From positions 1,860,001 to 1,924,000 of the forward strand of contig NZ_FNQB01000002.1 of assembly GCF_900107455.1 (NCBI RefSeq): a DNA stretch of 64,000 bases, given 5' to 3'. How positions within the stretch are numbered: the first letter of the stretch is position 1; every line of letters starts with the position of its first letter. The notes beneath the pieces are model-generated. The model had not been told where the DNA came from, did not search any database, and worked only from the letters and a program-made list of their open reading frames with translations. This DNA comes from Asanoa ishikariensis. GTDB taxonomy: Bacteria > Actinomycetota > Actinomycetes > Mycobacteriales > Micromonosporaceae. Below, one piece after another: positions 1 through 8,051 of this stretch. The translations under genes and the position numbers were made by a program.

Positions 1-14
1 GCTGACCGCGCACG

Positions 15-26
15 GAGAGCGCTCTC
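15..26. promoter_or_regulatory. Candidate LacI-family operator upstream of MFS transporter
   Basis: A perfect 12-bp palindrome, GAGAGCGCTCTC, ends 17 bp before the GTG start of the sugar-type MFS gene. Palindromes centred on CG with GAGCGCTC cores are typical LacI-family operators in actinobacteria. No lacI gene is visible; it may lie beyond the left edge. The regulator is inferred. Confidence 0.45.
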
Positions 27-43
27 ATCCTTATCATCGCTCG

Positions 44-1285
44 GTGACATCCCCCTCCGTGCGACCGATCCGCCTCTCGCTCCTGATCTTGTCGTACTTC
101 GCGTTCATCAGCCTCGGCCTCCCCGACGGTCTGCTCGGTGTTGCCTGGCCGTCGATCGCGGGCGACTTCGGGGTCGCCACCGAGGCGGTCGGCCTGCTGC
201 TGATCGCGGCCACCACCGGCTACTTCATCTCCAGCGTGGCCGCCGGCTTCACCATCGCCCGGGTCGGCGTCGGCTGGCTGCTGGCGTTCAGCACCGCGGC
301 CGCCAGCGCCGCGCTGGCCGGGTACGCGTTCTCCCCGGCGTACGCGGTGATGGTGCCGTTCGCCCTGCTCGCCGGTTTCGGTGGCGGCGCGATCGACTCG
401 GGACTCAACGCGTACGCGGCGGCGGCGTTCGGTGCCAAGCACATGAACTGGCTGCACGCGTTCTTCGGCCTCGGCGTCGCGATCGGCCCACTGATCATGA
501 CCGCGGTGATCAGCGGCGGGCTGGGCTGGCGTTGGGGGTACGGCATCGTCGCGTCCGCGCAGGCCTGCCTGGCGCTGGCGTTCTTCCTGACGGTCCGCCG
601 GTGGGTCCGGCACGGTGAGGTCTCCCGGCCCGCACCCGATCCCGAGGTGGCGGTCCCCGTCGGCGACGCGGTCGCCACCGCGGTGGCGGTCAAGCCCGCG
701 ACGAAGGTACGCACCCGCGAGACGCTGGCCCTCCCCGCCGTCTGGCTCGGCGTGCTGGCCTTCGCGGTCTACGTAGCGGTCGAGGCCGGCGCGGGACTCT
801 GGGCGTTCCTGCTGCTCACCGAGTCGCGCGGGGTCAGCGCCACGGTCGCCGGCCTGTGCGTGTCGCTGTACTGGGGCATGCTCTTCGTCGGCCGGGTCGT
901 GCAGGGCGTGGCCTCGGAGCGGTTCGACCCCAAGAAGATCCTGGTCGGCAGCCTGTTCGGAATGGCGGCCGGCTCGTTGTTGGTGGCGCTACCGCTGCAC
1001 GCCGCCGTGACGGTCTTCGGCCTCGCCGTGATCGGCTTCGCCGCCGCACCGGTCTTCCCGCTGCTCACCCTGACGACGGCCGACCGGGTCGGCCAGGCAC
1101 ACGCGGACCGCGCGATCGGCATGCAGATCGGCGGCGCGGGCCTCGGCGGCTCACTCATCCCGGCCGGCATCGGCATCCTGCTGAGCGAGTTCGGCGCGGG
1201 CGCCCTGGGCACCTGCCTGGTCATCCTGTCGATCCTGCTGATCGCCTTCTACGCCGCCGCCACGAAAGCCAAGGTCCCCGCCTAA
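44..1285 (+). CDS. MFS transporter, FHS/sugar-type
   Basis: A 413-residue integral membrane protein with about 12 hydrophobic segments and a charged, Ala/Val-rich central loop near residues 195-230. The N-terminal half has the Gly-rich stretch followed by DSGLNAYAAAAFGAKHMNW and GIGPLI-like sequence seen in the fucose/glucose (FHS) branch of the major facilitator superfamily. It probably imports a small sugar by proton or sodium symport. The GTG start is chosen because the N-terminus SPSVRPIRLSLL leads directly into the first helix. A LacI-like palindrome just upstream agrees with sugar-dependent control. The exact substrate cannot be read from the sequence. Confidence 0.85.
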   Translation: MTSPSVRPIRLSLLILSYFAFISLGLPDGLLGVAWPSIAGDFGVATEAVGLLLIAATTGYFISSVAAGFTIARVGVGWLLAFSTAAASAALAGYAFSPAYAVMVPFALLAGFGGGAIDSGLNAYAAAAFGAKHMNWLHAFFGLGVAIGPLIMTAVISGGLGWRWGYGIVASAQACLALAFFLTVRRWVRHGEVSRPAPDPEVAVPVGDAVATAVAVKPATKVRTRETLALPAVWLGVLAFAVYVAVEAGAGLWAFLLLTESRGVSATVAGLCVSLYWGMLFVGRVVQGVASERFDPKKILVGSLFGMAAGSLLVALPLHAAVTVFGLAVIGFAAAPVFPLLTLTTADRVGQAHADRAIGMQIGGAGLGGSLIPAGIGILLSEFGAGALGTCLVILSILLIAFYAAATKAKVPA

Positions 1286-1292
1286 AAGGGGT

Positions 1293-3047
1293 TCAGTCGC
1301 GGCTCGGTGTCCAGCCGGTGGCGCGGAAGCGGGCCGCGTCGCCGGGGCGGCGGTCGTCGAAGAGGGTGCCGGACGGTGCGACCACGCGCACCGCGTCGAC
1401 GTAGATCCCGCGGCCGTGCGGCGCCGCCGCCGTGGTCGAACGCCAGCGCAGGTGGGTCGTCCCGGCCGGCAGCGGCGCGGCGGCGGTCAACCACCGGCGT
1501 CCCTGGAACCCGGCGAACGTCCCGTCGGTCGACCACCGGTAGCCCGGCGCCCGCAGCAGCGACGGCACGAGACGCCACGTCCGCCCGCCGTCCGCGGAGG
1601 CCTCGAGCGCACCCGTGTCGGGCGACGCCGTGTCGTACCAGAGGTCGAACGAGGCCCGGGCACCGTCGCGCGGCACCCGCACCGGGATCGTCAGCGTGGC
1701 CGTCGCGTTGTCGGCCGTGCCGGCGAACCAGGCGGTGGGACCCTGGGTCGGCCGCACGGGCAGCGCCATCGCCAGGTCGGTGCCGACCGCGGCGCGGGAC
1801 GGGTTGTTGTTGCCCCACTCCCGGGTCGGGTGCACCCGGTTGGTCAGCAGGATGGCGAACGAGTGCGCCAGCGGGTCGATCACGATCGAGGTGCCGGTGA
1901 ACCCGGTGTGCCCGGCGGTCACCGGCGAGCTCAGGGCGCCCATGTAGCGTCGCTGGTCGAGCTCGAAGCCCAGGCCGTGGGCGTGGGTGGGGAACGCGCC
2001 GTTGTAGTCGGTGAACAACGAGCGGGTCGAACGCTCCGACAGGATCCGCGCGTCGCCGTAGCGGCCGCCGTTGAGCAGGGCCTGGGCGAGCAGGGCGAGG
2101 TCGCGTGCGGTGGCGAAGACGCCGGCGTGGCCGGAGACACCGCCGAGGCAGTACGCGTTCTCGTCGTGCACGCTGCCCCACACGATGCCGCGGCCGGACT
2201 GGTACTCCTCGGCGGCGATCCGCGGCTTGAGGCTGGCCGGCGGGTTGAACATGGTCTCCCGCATCCGCAGCGGCCCGGTGATCCGGTCCGCGACGACCCG
2301 GTCGAGGCGCTGCCGGGTGACCGTCTCGATCACCTTGCCGAGCACCATCATGTTGGTGTCCGCGTACAGGAAGACGGTGTTCGGCGGGTTGGCCGGTCTG
2401 ATGCCCAGGACGGCGGCCCAGCGCTCCGCGTCGGTGTCGTACTCGCACAGCGACGGCTCCGGGTCGGCGGGCAGACCCGAGGTGTGCGTCAGCAGGTTGC
2501 GGATGGTGATGTCGGACTTGCCGTGGGCGGCGAACGCCGGGAGGTAGCGCACCACCTTCGCGTCGAGCGACAGCCGGCCCGACTCGACGAGCTGCACGGC
2601 CGCGATCGCGGTGAACAGCTTGGTCATCGAGGCGACGTCGAAGATGGTGTCCCGGCGCATCGGGATCCACCGGTCGCGGGGGAGCTCGGTGGGTTTCGCG
2701 TCGGAGTAGCGCAGCGCGAAGCCGACCGCGTCGTGCGCGACGATCACGCCACCGCGCCCGGCCAGGGCGACCGCGCCGGGATACATCGGATGCGCGGGTG
2801 GCGTGGCCGAAAGGAACGAGGTGATGGTGTCCTGGATCCGGTCCACGTAGCGGGGTGTCAGGCCGGCTTCCCGCGCGCTGCCGTAGCGCAGCGCCAGCGG
2901 TGGTCGGGAGAACCGGATGTCGGCGCTGGTGACGGTCGGCGGCCCGGCTGCGTCGGGTGGGGCCAGCACCGCGGAGGCCGGAGTCGCGACGAGTGCGGCA
3001 AGAGCGGCCAGGGCCACGGTCGCGCGCAGGGTACGTCCGAAGCGCAT
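1293..3047 (-). CDS. Secreted serine hydrolase, class C beta-lactamase family, with C-terminal jelly-roll domain
   Basis: A 584-residue exported protein. Residues 1-26 form a signal peptide ending in ATPASA. The catalytic domain spans roughly residues 55-400 and carries the penicillin-recognising triad: S140-M-T-K143 (nucleophile and general base), Y228 in LYADTN, and H380-T-G. This is the EstB/D-aminopeptidase type of penicillin-binding fold, so it is more likely an esterase or peptidase acting on cell-wall or ester substrates than a true beta-lactamase. Residues 420-584 look like an all-beta, immune-inhibitor-A-like domain (LWYDTASPD, SADGGRTWRLV). A GGGGGAG Shine-Dalgarno sequence supports the ATG start. 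It converges with the MFS gene 7 bp away. Confidence 0.85.
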   Translation of the reverse strand: MRFGRTLRATVALAALAALVATPASAVLAPPDAAGPPTVTSADIRFSRPPLALRYGSAREAGLTPRYVDRIQDTITSFLSATPPAHPMYPGAVALAGRGGVIVAHDAVGFALRYSDAKPTELPRDRWIPMRRDTIFDVASMTKLFTAIAAVQLVESGRLSLDAKVVRYLPAFAAHGKSDITIRNLLTHTSGLPADPEPSLCEYDTDAERWAAVLGIRPANPPNTVFLYADTNMMVLGKVIETVTRQRLDRVVADRITGPLRMRETMFNPPASLKPRIAAEEYQSGRGIVWGSVHDENAYCLGGVSGHAGVFATARDLALLAQALLNGGRYGDARILSERSTRSLFTDYNGAFPTHAHGLGFELDQRRYMGALSSPVTAGHTGFTGTSIVIDPLAHSFAILLTNRVHPTREWGNNNPSRAAVGTDLAMALPVRPTQGPTAWFAGTADNATATLTIPVRVPRDGARASFDLWYDTASPDTGALEASADGGRTWRLVPSLLRAPGYRWSTDGTFAGFQGRRWLTAAAPLPAGTTHLRWRSTTAAAPHGRGIYVDAVRVVAPSGTLFDDRRPGDAARFRATGWTPSRD

Positions 3048-3188
3048 GCAGGCTCCCCCGAGGCTGGTCGCTGGATCGCCGTCAGCGTAGTCGCTCCGAT
3101 TCGGACTTATGCCGCATGCCGCGCCGCTGGTTTGGATCCCTCGACGGCGTCAATACGACCCGGTAGACCAGCAGAGCGGGGGAGTGCC

Positions 3189-3620
3189 ATGTCACCGAAC
3201 GACCGCGTCGAGAATTTTGGAACGCCGTGGGAGGAGTCCTACGGATACGTGCAGGCGATCAAGCGCGGTGACTCGATCTACCTGTCGGGCCAGCTCGCCA
3301 ACGACGGCGCCGACCTGGTCGCGATGGCGCCGGTCGACGCCGAGGGCGCGATCACCGATGTCGGCAACATGGGTCAGCAGATGCAACAGACGTACCACAA
3401 CGCCGATGTCCTGCTGAAGCGGTTCGGCGCGTCCCTGGACGACGTGGTGGAGGAAGTCGTCTACACGCTCGACATCGACGCGGCCTTCGCGGCCGCCGGT
3501 CCGGTGCGCAAGGCCGCCTACGGGCGCGACGACCCACAGGTGGCGAGCACCCTGGTCGGCGTGACGCGGCTGGCCATCCCGGGCCAACTGGTCGAGATCA
3601 AGATGATCGCGCGGGTGTGA
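3189..3620 (+). CDS. RidA family protein (YjgF/YER057c/UK114)
   Basis: A 143-residue protein of the Rid family, small trimeric enzymes that hydrolyse reactive enamines and imines released by PLP enzymes. It has the expected length plus a short N-terminal extension, the SGQLANDG strand and the C-terminal VTRLAIPGQLVEIKMIARV segment. The reading frame stays open far upstream, but homology and codon pattern start at this ATG, which follows GGGGGAG. The catalytic Arg region near the C-terminus reads ASTLVGVTRLA, so the canonical Arg is not obvious; it may belong to a Rid subgroup without deaminase activity. Its 3' end overlaps the convergent methyltransferase gene by 23 bp. Confidence 0.85.
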   Translation: MSPNDRVENFGTPWEESYGYVQAIKRGDSIYLSGQLANDGADLVAMAPVDAEGAITDVGNMGQQMQQTYHNADVLLKRFGASLDDVVEEVVYTLDIDAAFAAAGPVRKAAYGRDDPQVASTLVGVTRLAIPGQLVEIKMIARV

Positions 3621-4308
3621 CCGGCTTGCGGGCCAGCACCAACTGGTAGCTGATGCCGCCGTCCGGCAACGCGACGGTGCTCGCGCTGAACCCGGCCGTG
3701 GTCAGGTCGCTGAGGACCGCGGGCCGCTGGTTGGTGCGGTAGTACATGACGAACGGCGGTCGCCACACGGCGTTGCGGACCCGCATGGCCACATCGAACC
3801 CGAGCGTGCCCCAGTACGCGACCGAGGTCGGCGGCGGCAGCGTGCCGACCGGGAAGGCGAACAACCCCCCGGGTCGCAGCGCGCGGTAGACGCCCTCGAA
3901 CAGTGCCGGCCGTTCGGCGGGCAGGAAATGTCCCATCGCGCCGAAGGTCACCGCGAGGTCGAAGCCGCCCGCGAACGGCAGGGCTCGGGCGTCGGCCCGC
4001 ACCCAGGTGGCCTCCCGATGCGCGTCGCGCGCCCGATCGAGCATGCCGGCGCTGAAGTCGACGCCCGTGGACCTCTGGCACAGCGACCGGAGCACGACCA
4101 TGCCCGCGCCGGTCCCGCAGCACACGTCCAGCCCCCGCTCGAAGGGCCCTAGCTCGGCCAGTGCGTCGGTGGTCGCCCGCAGGATGCTGTCGGGCGTGCG
4201 GAAGGGCGTGTGGTCGAACTTCGGCGCCAGCAGGTCGTAGCCGTGCTCGACCGATGACAGCGCCTGGACACACAGCTCACGCAGAGTGGGGCCTTGCCGC
4301 GGGGACAC
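3598..4308 (-). CDS. Class I SAM-dependent methyltransferase
   Basis: A Rossmann-fold methyltransferase. Motif I is LDVCCGTGAGM, followed by the acidic post-I strand GVDFSAGML, the DLAVTFGAMGHF strand and the LRPGGLFAFPVG post-III segment. The protein is about 236 residues from the GTG at 4308; an ATG at 4389 would add 27 residues that look non-conserved, so the start is uncertain. The substrate is unknown. The gene converges on ridA with a 23-bp overlap and is divergent from the ECF sigma gene. Confidence 0.75.
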   Translation of the reverse strand: MSPRQGPTLRELCVQALSSVEHGYDLLAPKFDHTPFRTPDSILRATTDALAELGPFERGLDVCCGTGAGMVVLRSLCQRSTGVDFSAGMLDRARDAHREATWVRADARALPFAGGFDLAVTFGAMGHFLPAERPALFEGVYRALRPGGLFAFPVGTLPPPTSVAYWGTLGFDVAMRVRNAVWRPPFVMYYRTNQRPAVLSDLTTAGFSASTVALPDGGISYQLVLARKPVTPARSS

Positions 4309-4455
4309 CGGCCGAGGGTACCGGCCGCCGCATTCGCCGTGCGTGATCTGAACAACATCTTCTCGGCGTCCCGCCTGGTCAGCGGCCATCCTGGTCGCTG
4401 CGAACGGCCGGCCGCGAAGATTTCTCCGGTCCGCGGTAAATGGAACGGGGCTCGG

Positions 4456-4968
4456 GTGCGTAAAGCGGGTGTGGATCGGGACCGGGAGGAGTTCGCGGAC
4501 TTCTACCAGCGTTCCAGGGACAACTGCCTACGCGCTGTGCTGGCCAGCACGGGCAATCGCGCGCTGGCCGAGGACCTGGTAGCTGAGGCGTTCGCACGGG
4601 CCTGGGCCTCGTGGCACAAGGTGAACCGGCATCCGGCACCGGCGGCGTGGGTGGTGCGCACCGCCCTCAACGTCCGCGTGTCCTGGTGGCGGCGGCACCG
4701 GCGCGAGGTGGCCCTCGACGGTCACGACCAGGCGGAGGTCGCCGACGACTCGGCCGAGCTGCACGACGGGCTGTTGGCCGCGGTGCGCCGGCTGCCGCAG
4801 CGGCAGCGGGAGGTGGTCGTGCTGCGCATCTGGCTCGACCTGGACACCAACACCGTGGCCGACGTGTTGGGCATCTCCGCCAAGACCGTGGCGGTCCACC
4901 TGTCCCGTGCGACCGCGACCCTGCGGGCGCAGTTCGTTCCCGTCGCCAGTCAGGGGGTTCCGTCATGA
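4456..4968 (+). CDS. RNA polymerase sigma factor, ECF (sigma-70) family
   Basis: About 170 residues with sigma region 2 (FADFYQRSRDNCLRAVL, then LAEDLVAEAFARAWASWHKV) and region 4 (RLPQRQREVVVLRIWLDLDTNTVADVLGISAKTVAVHLSRA), joined without regions 1 or 3. This is the ECF layout. The GTG at 4456 is preferred because region 2 begins a few residues later and GGAACGGGG lies upstream; the open frame continues further. It is the first gene of a three-gene operon in which each junction is an ATGA overlap. The next gene encodes a single-pass membrane protein that is the likely anti-sigma partner. Confidence 0.85.
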   Translation: MRKAGVDRDREEFADFYQRSRDNCLRAVLASTGNRALAEDLVAEAFARAWASWHKVNRHPAPAAWVVRTALNVRVSWWRRHRREVALDGHDQAEVADDSAELHDGLLAAVRRLPQRQREVVVLRIWLDLDTNTVADVLGISAKTVAVHLSRATATLRAQFVPVASQGVPS

Positions 4969-5573
4969 ACGACGACGAGGTGTTGGACGCGGTCAAGCAG
5001 ACCCTGTCCGGCGTACGGATGGATCGCCCGATCGACACGATCGAGCGGCGTGGTCGCGTGCGGCGGCGTAGGCGCAAGCTGCTCGGCCTGGCCGCCGGTG
5101 GTGGCCTCGCGGTCCTGGCCGCGCTCGCCCTGGCCCTGCCGACGGCCACGAACCGGCCCGGCACCTTTCCGGGCGGTGGCCCGAGCCTCTCACCCGCGGC
5201 GTTCTCACTGGTCAGACAGCAGGACCAGACGGTCAAGCTGACCCTGAACTACGAACAGATCCTGGATCCCGTCGCCCTGGAAGACGCGCTGGCGGACGCC
5301 GGCATCCCCGCCGTCGTCAAGACGCAGGCCCTCTGCTTCCCGGCGAAGAAGGAGCTGCCCAGTGCCAGAAGGGTCTTTCGGACCGAGCAGGTGAGCTGGC
5401 CGGACGGGTCGGCCAAGGAGACCGCGTTGGTGATCGACCCAGCGATGATGCCGAAGCACAGCCTCATCTACTTCAGCATTCTCAAGCTGCCGCCCGACGA
5501 CAAGTTCGGCAAGGTCGCCCGGGTCCTCGTCGCGGACGACGACCCGATGGTCTGCCGGGAGTTCCGCCGATGA
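4965..5573 (+). CDS. Putative membrane-anchored anti-sigma-like protein
   Basis: A 202-residue protein. The N-terminal 45 residues are soluble and end in a strongly basic stretch (RRGRVRRRRRK). One transmembrane helix follows (about residues 42-62), then an extracytoplasmic domain of about 140 residues with the pair of cysteines C126/C198. No zinc-binding HxxxCxxC anti-sigma motif is visible, so the anti-sigma role rests on position: its ATG overlaps the stop of the ECF sigma gene, and the downstream gene is again coupled by ATGA. The outer domain may sense an envelope or beta-lactam signal. Function is inferred from context. Confidence 0.6.
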   Translation: MNDDEVLDAVKQTLSGVRMDRPIDTIERRGRVRRRRRKLLGLAAGGGLAVLAALALALPTATNRPGTFPGGGPSLSPAAFSLVRQQDQTVKLTLNYEQILDPVALEDALADAGIPAVVKTQALCFPAKKELPSARRVFRTEQVSWPDGSAKETALVIDPAMMPKHSLIYFSILKLPPDDKFGKVARVLVADDDPMVCREFRR

Positions 5574-6463
5574 GCGGCCGGGCGTCCCGTCGCGCGGTCC
5601 TGGCTCTCGGGGTGCTGGCCGTCACGGGAGGCGGCGCGGCCGGGGCCGGCGCAGTCTGGCGCCTGCAGTCCAACGATGCCGGCCCGACGAACCCCACGAG
5701 ACAGTCCCCCTCGCCCACGCCCAGCCCGACGCCCGACTACGTGGCGCTGGCCAGGACCAAGGTCGCGGCGTACCTGGCGGAGAACGGGAACGGCCACATC
5801 ACGGTGGCGGTGCGGGACCGCATGTCCGACGTCGCGCTGACCCTCGGGAAGACCCGCTTCCAGACCGCCAGCATCGTCAAGGTCGACATCCTGGCGGCCC
5901 TGCTGCTGCGCGCGAAGCAGCAGGGCAACAAGCTCACCGATGGCGACCGGTACCAGGCCGAGAAGATGATCACCGCGAGCGACAACAACTCCGCGACGTC
6001 GTTGTTCGGCAAGATCGGCGGGAAGTCGGGGCTGACCGCGGCCAACCGGACCTTCGGCATGAAGGAGACCACCCCCAGCGTGCACTGGGGGATGGCCATG
6101 ACCACCGCGGCCGACCAGGTCCGCCTGCTCACCGCGCTGACCGACGAGGCCGGTCCCCTGGGCGCCGCCGACCGCGCGTATCTCTTCAGCCTGATGAGCC
6201 AGGTCGAAGAGACCCAGGACTGGGGCGTACCGGCCGCCGCCGGACCCGATGCGACGGCCGTGTACGTCAAGAACGGCTGGGACAACATCTCCGCGGACGG
6301 CGGCCTCTGGCAGGTCAACACCATCGGGCGGGTCGTCGAGCCCGGCCGCGACTGGCTCGTGGCCGTGCTCTCCGGTCACCACGAGACCCAGCAGGCCGGC
6401 ATCAAGCTGGTCGAGGCCGTGGCCAAGTACACCCTCCGCGAACTGCGGAAGATCCCGAGCTAG
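5570..6463 (+). CDS. Exported serine hydrolase of the class A beta-lactamase fold
   Basis: A 297-residue protein with a twin-arginine-like N-terminus (SRRAVLALG), a hydrophobic segment to about residue 30 and a Ser/Pro/Thr linker (residues 42-56). The catalytic domain shows S101-I-V-K104 (SxxK), S137-D138-N139 (SDN) and K234-N235-G236 where class A beta-lactamases carry K(T/S)G. The Asn in the third motif and the lack of a clear ExxLN omega loop argue against an efficient beta-lactamase. It is the third gene of the sigma operon, so it is probably the effector or sensor of an envelope-stress circuit. Its 3' end overlaps the convergent hydrolase gene by 4 bp. Confidence 0.75.
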   Translation: MSGRASRRAVLALGVLAVTGGGAAGAGAVWRLQSNDAGPTNPTRQSPSPTPSPTPDYVALARTKVAAYLAENGNGHITVAVRDRMSDVALTLGKTRFQTASIVKVDILAALLLRAKQQGNKLTDGDRYQAEKMITASDNNSATSLFGKIGGKSGLTAANRTFGMKETTPSVHWGMAMTTAADQVRLLTALTDEAGPLGAADRAYLFSLMSQVEETQDWGVPAAAGPDATAVYVKNGWDNISADGGLWQVNTIGRVVEPGRDWLVAVLSGHHETQQAGIKLVEAVAKYTLRELRKIPS

Positions 6464-7149
6464 GCGATCCGGGTCAGCAACGCCGCGAACTCCTTCGGGT
6501 TGGAGTAAAAGGGCGCGTGGTGGCCCGGTACGCGGTGCACCGCGCCGGTGCGCGCGGCCATCCGCTCGGCGACCGTAGCGGTGATCGAGATGTCGTTCTC
6601 CGGGATCACGTAGCTGCTGGGGATGGTGTGCCAGGCGGCCCGCGTCACGGTCTCGAAGTCGCCGCGAACCGTCTGCGGCACCAGCCGGGCGATGGCCGCG
6701 GCGGTGTCGGGGTTGTTCAGGTCGCCGTCGTAGAAGGCGCCAGGCAGGTTGAGGTCGGGGTTCTCGGCCGGGCGCAGTCCGGCCAGCGTCGGCGGGGTCG
6801 GGATGCCGTGGGCGCCGAACATGCTCTCGCCGATGTCGGGCACGTAGGCGGCGACGTAGACCAGGTGCGTGACGTTGGCGGCGCCGGCGGTCGCCTCGGT
6901 GACGGGGACGCCCGCGTACGAGTGCGCGACCACCACGACCGGGCCGTGGATGGCGTCGATCGCGTCGCGGATCACCAGGGCGTCGTCGTGCACTCCGGGC
7001 AGCGGCTCGGGTGCCGAGGTGTCCCGCACCGCGCTGGGCAGGTCGACCGTCGCGCTCGCCCAGCCCTGCTCGGCGAGCTCCTTCTGAAGCTTTTCCCAGA
7101 CCCAGGCGCCGTGGTGGCCGCCGTGGACGAGAAGCATTGTCGCGCTCAT
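6460..7149 (-). CDS. Alpha/beta hydrolase
   Basis: A 229-residue alpha/beta hydrolase of the small EstA/salicylate-esterase type. It has the N-terminal oxyanion strand LLVHGGHHGAWVW, the nucleophile elbow AHSYAG, an acidic residue in the late strand (PENDIS) and the catalytic His in VPGHHAPF. The ATG at 7149 follows GGGAGGAACCTA, a clear ribosome-binding site, and is preferred over an in-frame ATG 7 codons upstream. It is transcribed divergently from a TetR gene 88 bp away, and that gap holds two palindromes. The regulator therefore probably controls this hydrolase. Confidence 0.8.
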   Translation of the reverse strand: MSATMLLVHGGHHGAWVWEKLQKELAEQGWASATVDLPSAVRDTSAPEPLPGVHDDALVIRDAIDAIHGPVVVVAHSYAGVPVTEATAGAANVTHLVYVAAYVPDIGESMFGAHGIPTPPTLAGLRPAENPDLNLPGAFYDGDLNNPDTAAAIARLVPQTVRGDFETVTRAAWHTIPSSYVIPENDISITATVAERMAARTGAVHRVPGHHAPFYSNPKEFAALLTRIA

Positions 7150-7163
7150 TAGGTTCCTCCCGT

Positions 7164-7199
7164 TTAACACTTAATGAGGCATTCGGACGCAGCGTCCGA
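7164..7199. promoter_or_regulatory. Two candidate TetR operators in the hydrolase/TetR divergent gap
   Basis: The gap contains TTAA-CAC-TTAA at 7164-7174 and a perfect 17-bp palindrome with 8-bp arms (TCGGACGC, A, GCGTCCGA) at 7183-7199. The first lies about 15 bp upstream of the hydrolase start, so bound protein would block its promoter or leader. The second lies between the two promoters. TetR binding is inferred from position and symmetry. Confidence 0.5.
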
Positions 7200-7236
7200 T
7201 GGCAACCCTACCCACGGCCCGACTTACCATGACCAG

Positions 7237-7836
7237 ATGCAGGATCGCCGCAGGACGGTCGAGGCCGCGGTCGTCGCCGCCGTCGACCGTCTGCTGCGGC
7301 AGGGCAACAGCTTCACCGACCTGACGACGCAGCAGATCGCGAACGAGGCCAACGTCGCCCGATCCACGCTCTACCTCTATTTCCGGGAGAAGAACGCGCT
7401 GCTGATCGGGATGGCGACCACCCTCGGCCAGGGCGCGTTCGAGATCGTGGACCGCTGGCAGCCGGATGACCCGCGCGGCCTCGACGGGCTCACCGACACG
7501 TTCGTCGAGGTGATCGGGTACTACCGGGAACGGGCGCACCTGCTCGGTGCGATCACCGAGGTGTCCGGGTACGACCGGGCGGTGCGCGAGCACTGGACCG
7601 CGCAGTTGGACAAGTTCGTCGACCTGGCGCAGGCGTGGCTGCTCACCGAGCAGCGGGCCGGCCGTGCGGCGTCCGATCTGGACCGTCCCACCGCCGGCCA
7701 GATCATCGTCCACGGTGGAAACCAGGCCATCGCCAGCCACGTGGCCGCCGGGGATCCGGCGCGCGACCGGGTCGTGGCCCAGGAGATCGCCGCGGCGCAG
7801 TGGTTCGGCGGCCTGCGCCGCGCCCACTCCCGCTGA
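7237..7836 (+). CDS. TetR/AcrR family transcriptional regulator
   Basis: A 199-residue regulator with an N-terminal helix-turn-helix (residues 8-52: DLTTQQIANEANVARSTLYLYFREKNALLIG) and a helical ligand-binding domain. The ATG at 7237 is chosen because the HTH domain starts within 8 residues; the frame is open further upstream without homology. It is divergent from an alpha/beta hydrolase, with two palindromes between them, so it probably represses itself and the hydrolase. The inducer is unknown. Confidence 0.85.
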   Translation: MQDRRRTVEAAVVAAVDRLLRQGNSFTDLTTQQIANEANVARSTLYLYFREKNALLIGMATTLGQGAFEIVDRWQPDDPRGLDGLTDTFVEVIGYYRERAHLLGAITEVSGYDRAVREHWTAQLDKFVDLAQAWLLTEQRAGRAASDLDRPTAGQIIVHGGNQAIASHVAAGDPARDRVVAQEIAAAQWFGGLRRAHSR

Positions 7837-7926
7837 CCGAGCCGGTTCCGGAAGTCTTGCGGCCATAACATCGAATAACGCCACTGGATTCCATTGACCT
7901 ACGACGTTGTAACTCGTTAGCGTGTT

Positions 7927-7973
7927 GGAAATCTTCCGGAAGAGTTTCGAGATTTATCGGAACTCTTCTCGAA
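7927..7973. promoter_or_regulatory. Candidate operator region of the carbohydrate operon
   Basis: This 47-bp stretch in the 215-bp gap before the permease operon is unusually symmetric. It holds GGAA-ATC-TTCC (7927-7937), the palindrome CTTCCGGAAG (7933-7942) and the inverted repeat GAAGAGTT (7939-7946) / AACTCTTC (7961-7968). Overlapping symmetric elements of this kind mark binding of a sugar-responsive repressor. No promoter hexamers could be assigned with confidence in the gap. Confidence 0.4.
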
Positions 7974-8051
7974 CCTCGCCGGCCGTCCGCCGGGGTCGCC
8001 AGCAGTGCGGCCCGGGTCGATGCCGCGTGTCCGAAGAGAAGGGGGGCGACG

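Noticed and set aside
1416-3188. Upstream extension of the RidA frame to 734 codons
   Set aside because: The extension is antisense to a well-supported secreted hydrolase; homology starts only at the ATG at 3189 with its own ribosome-binding site.
4309-4455. ECF autoregulatory promoter (GAAC...CGTC) before the first sigma gene
   Set aside because: The possible elements are about 13 bp apart, shorter than the usual 16-17 bp, so the match is not convincing.
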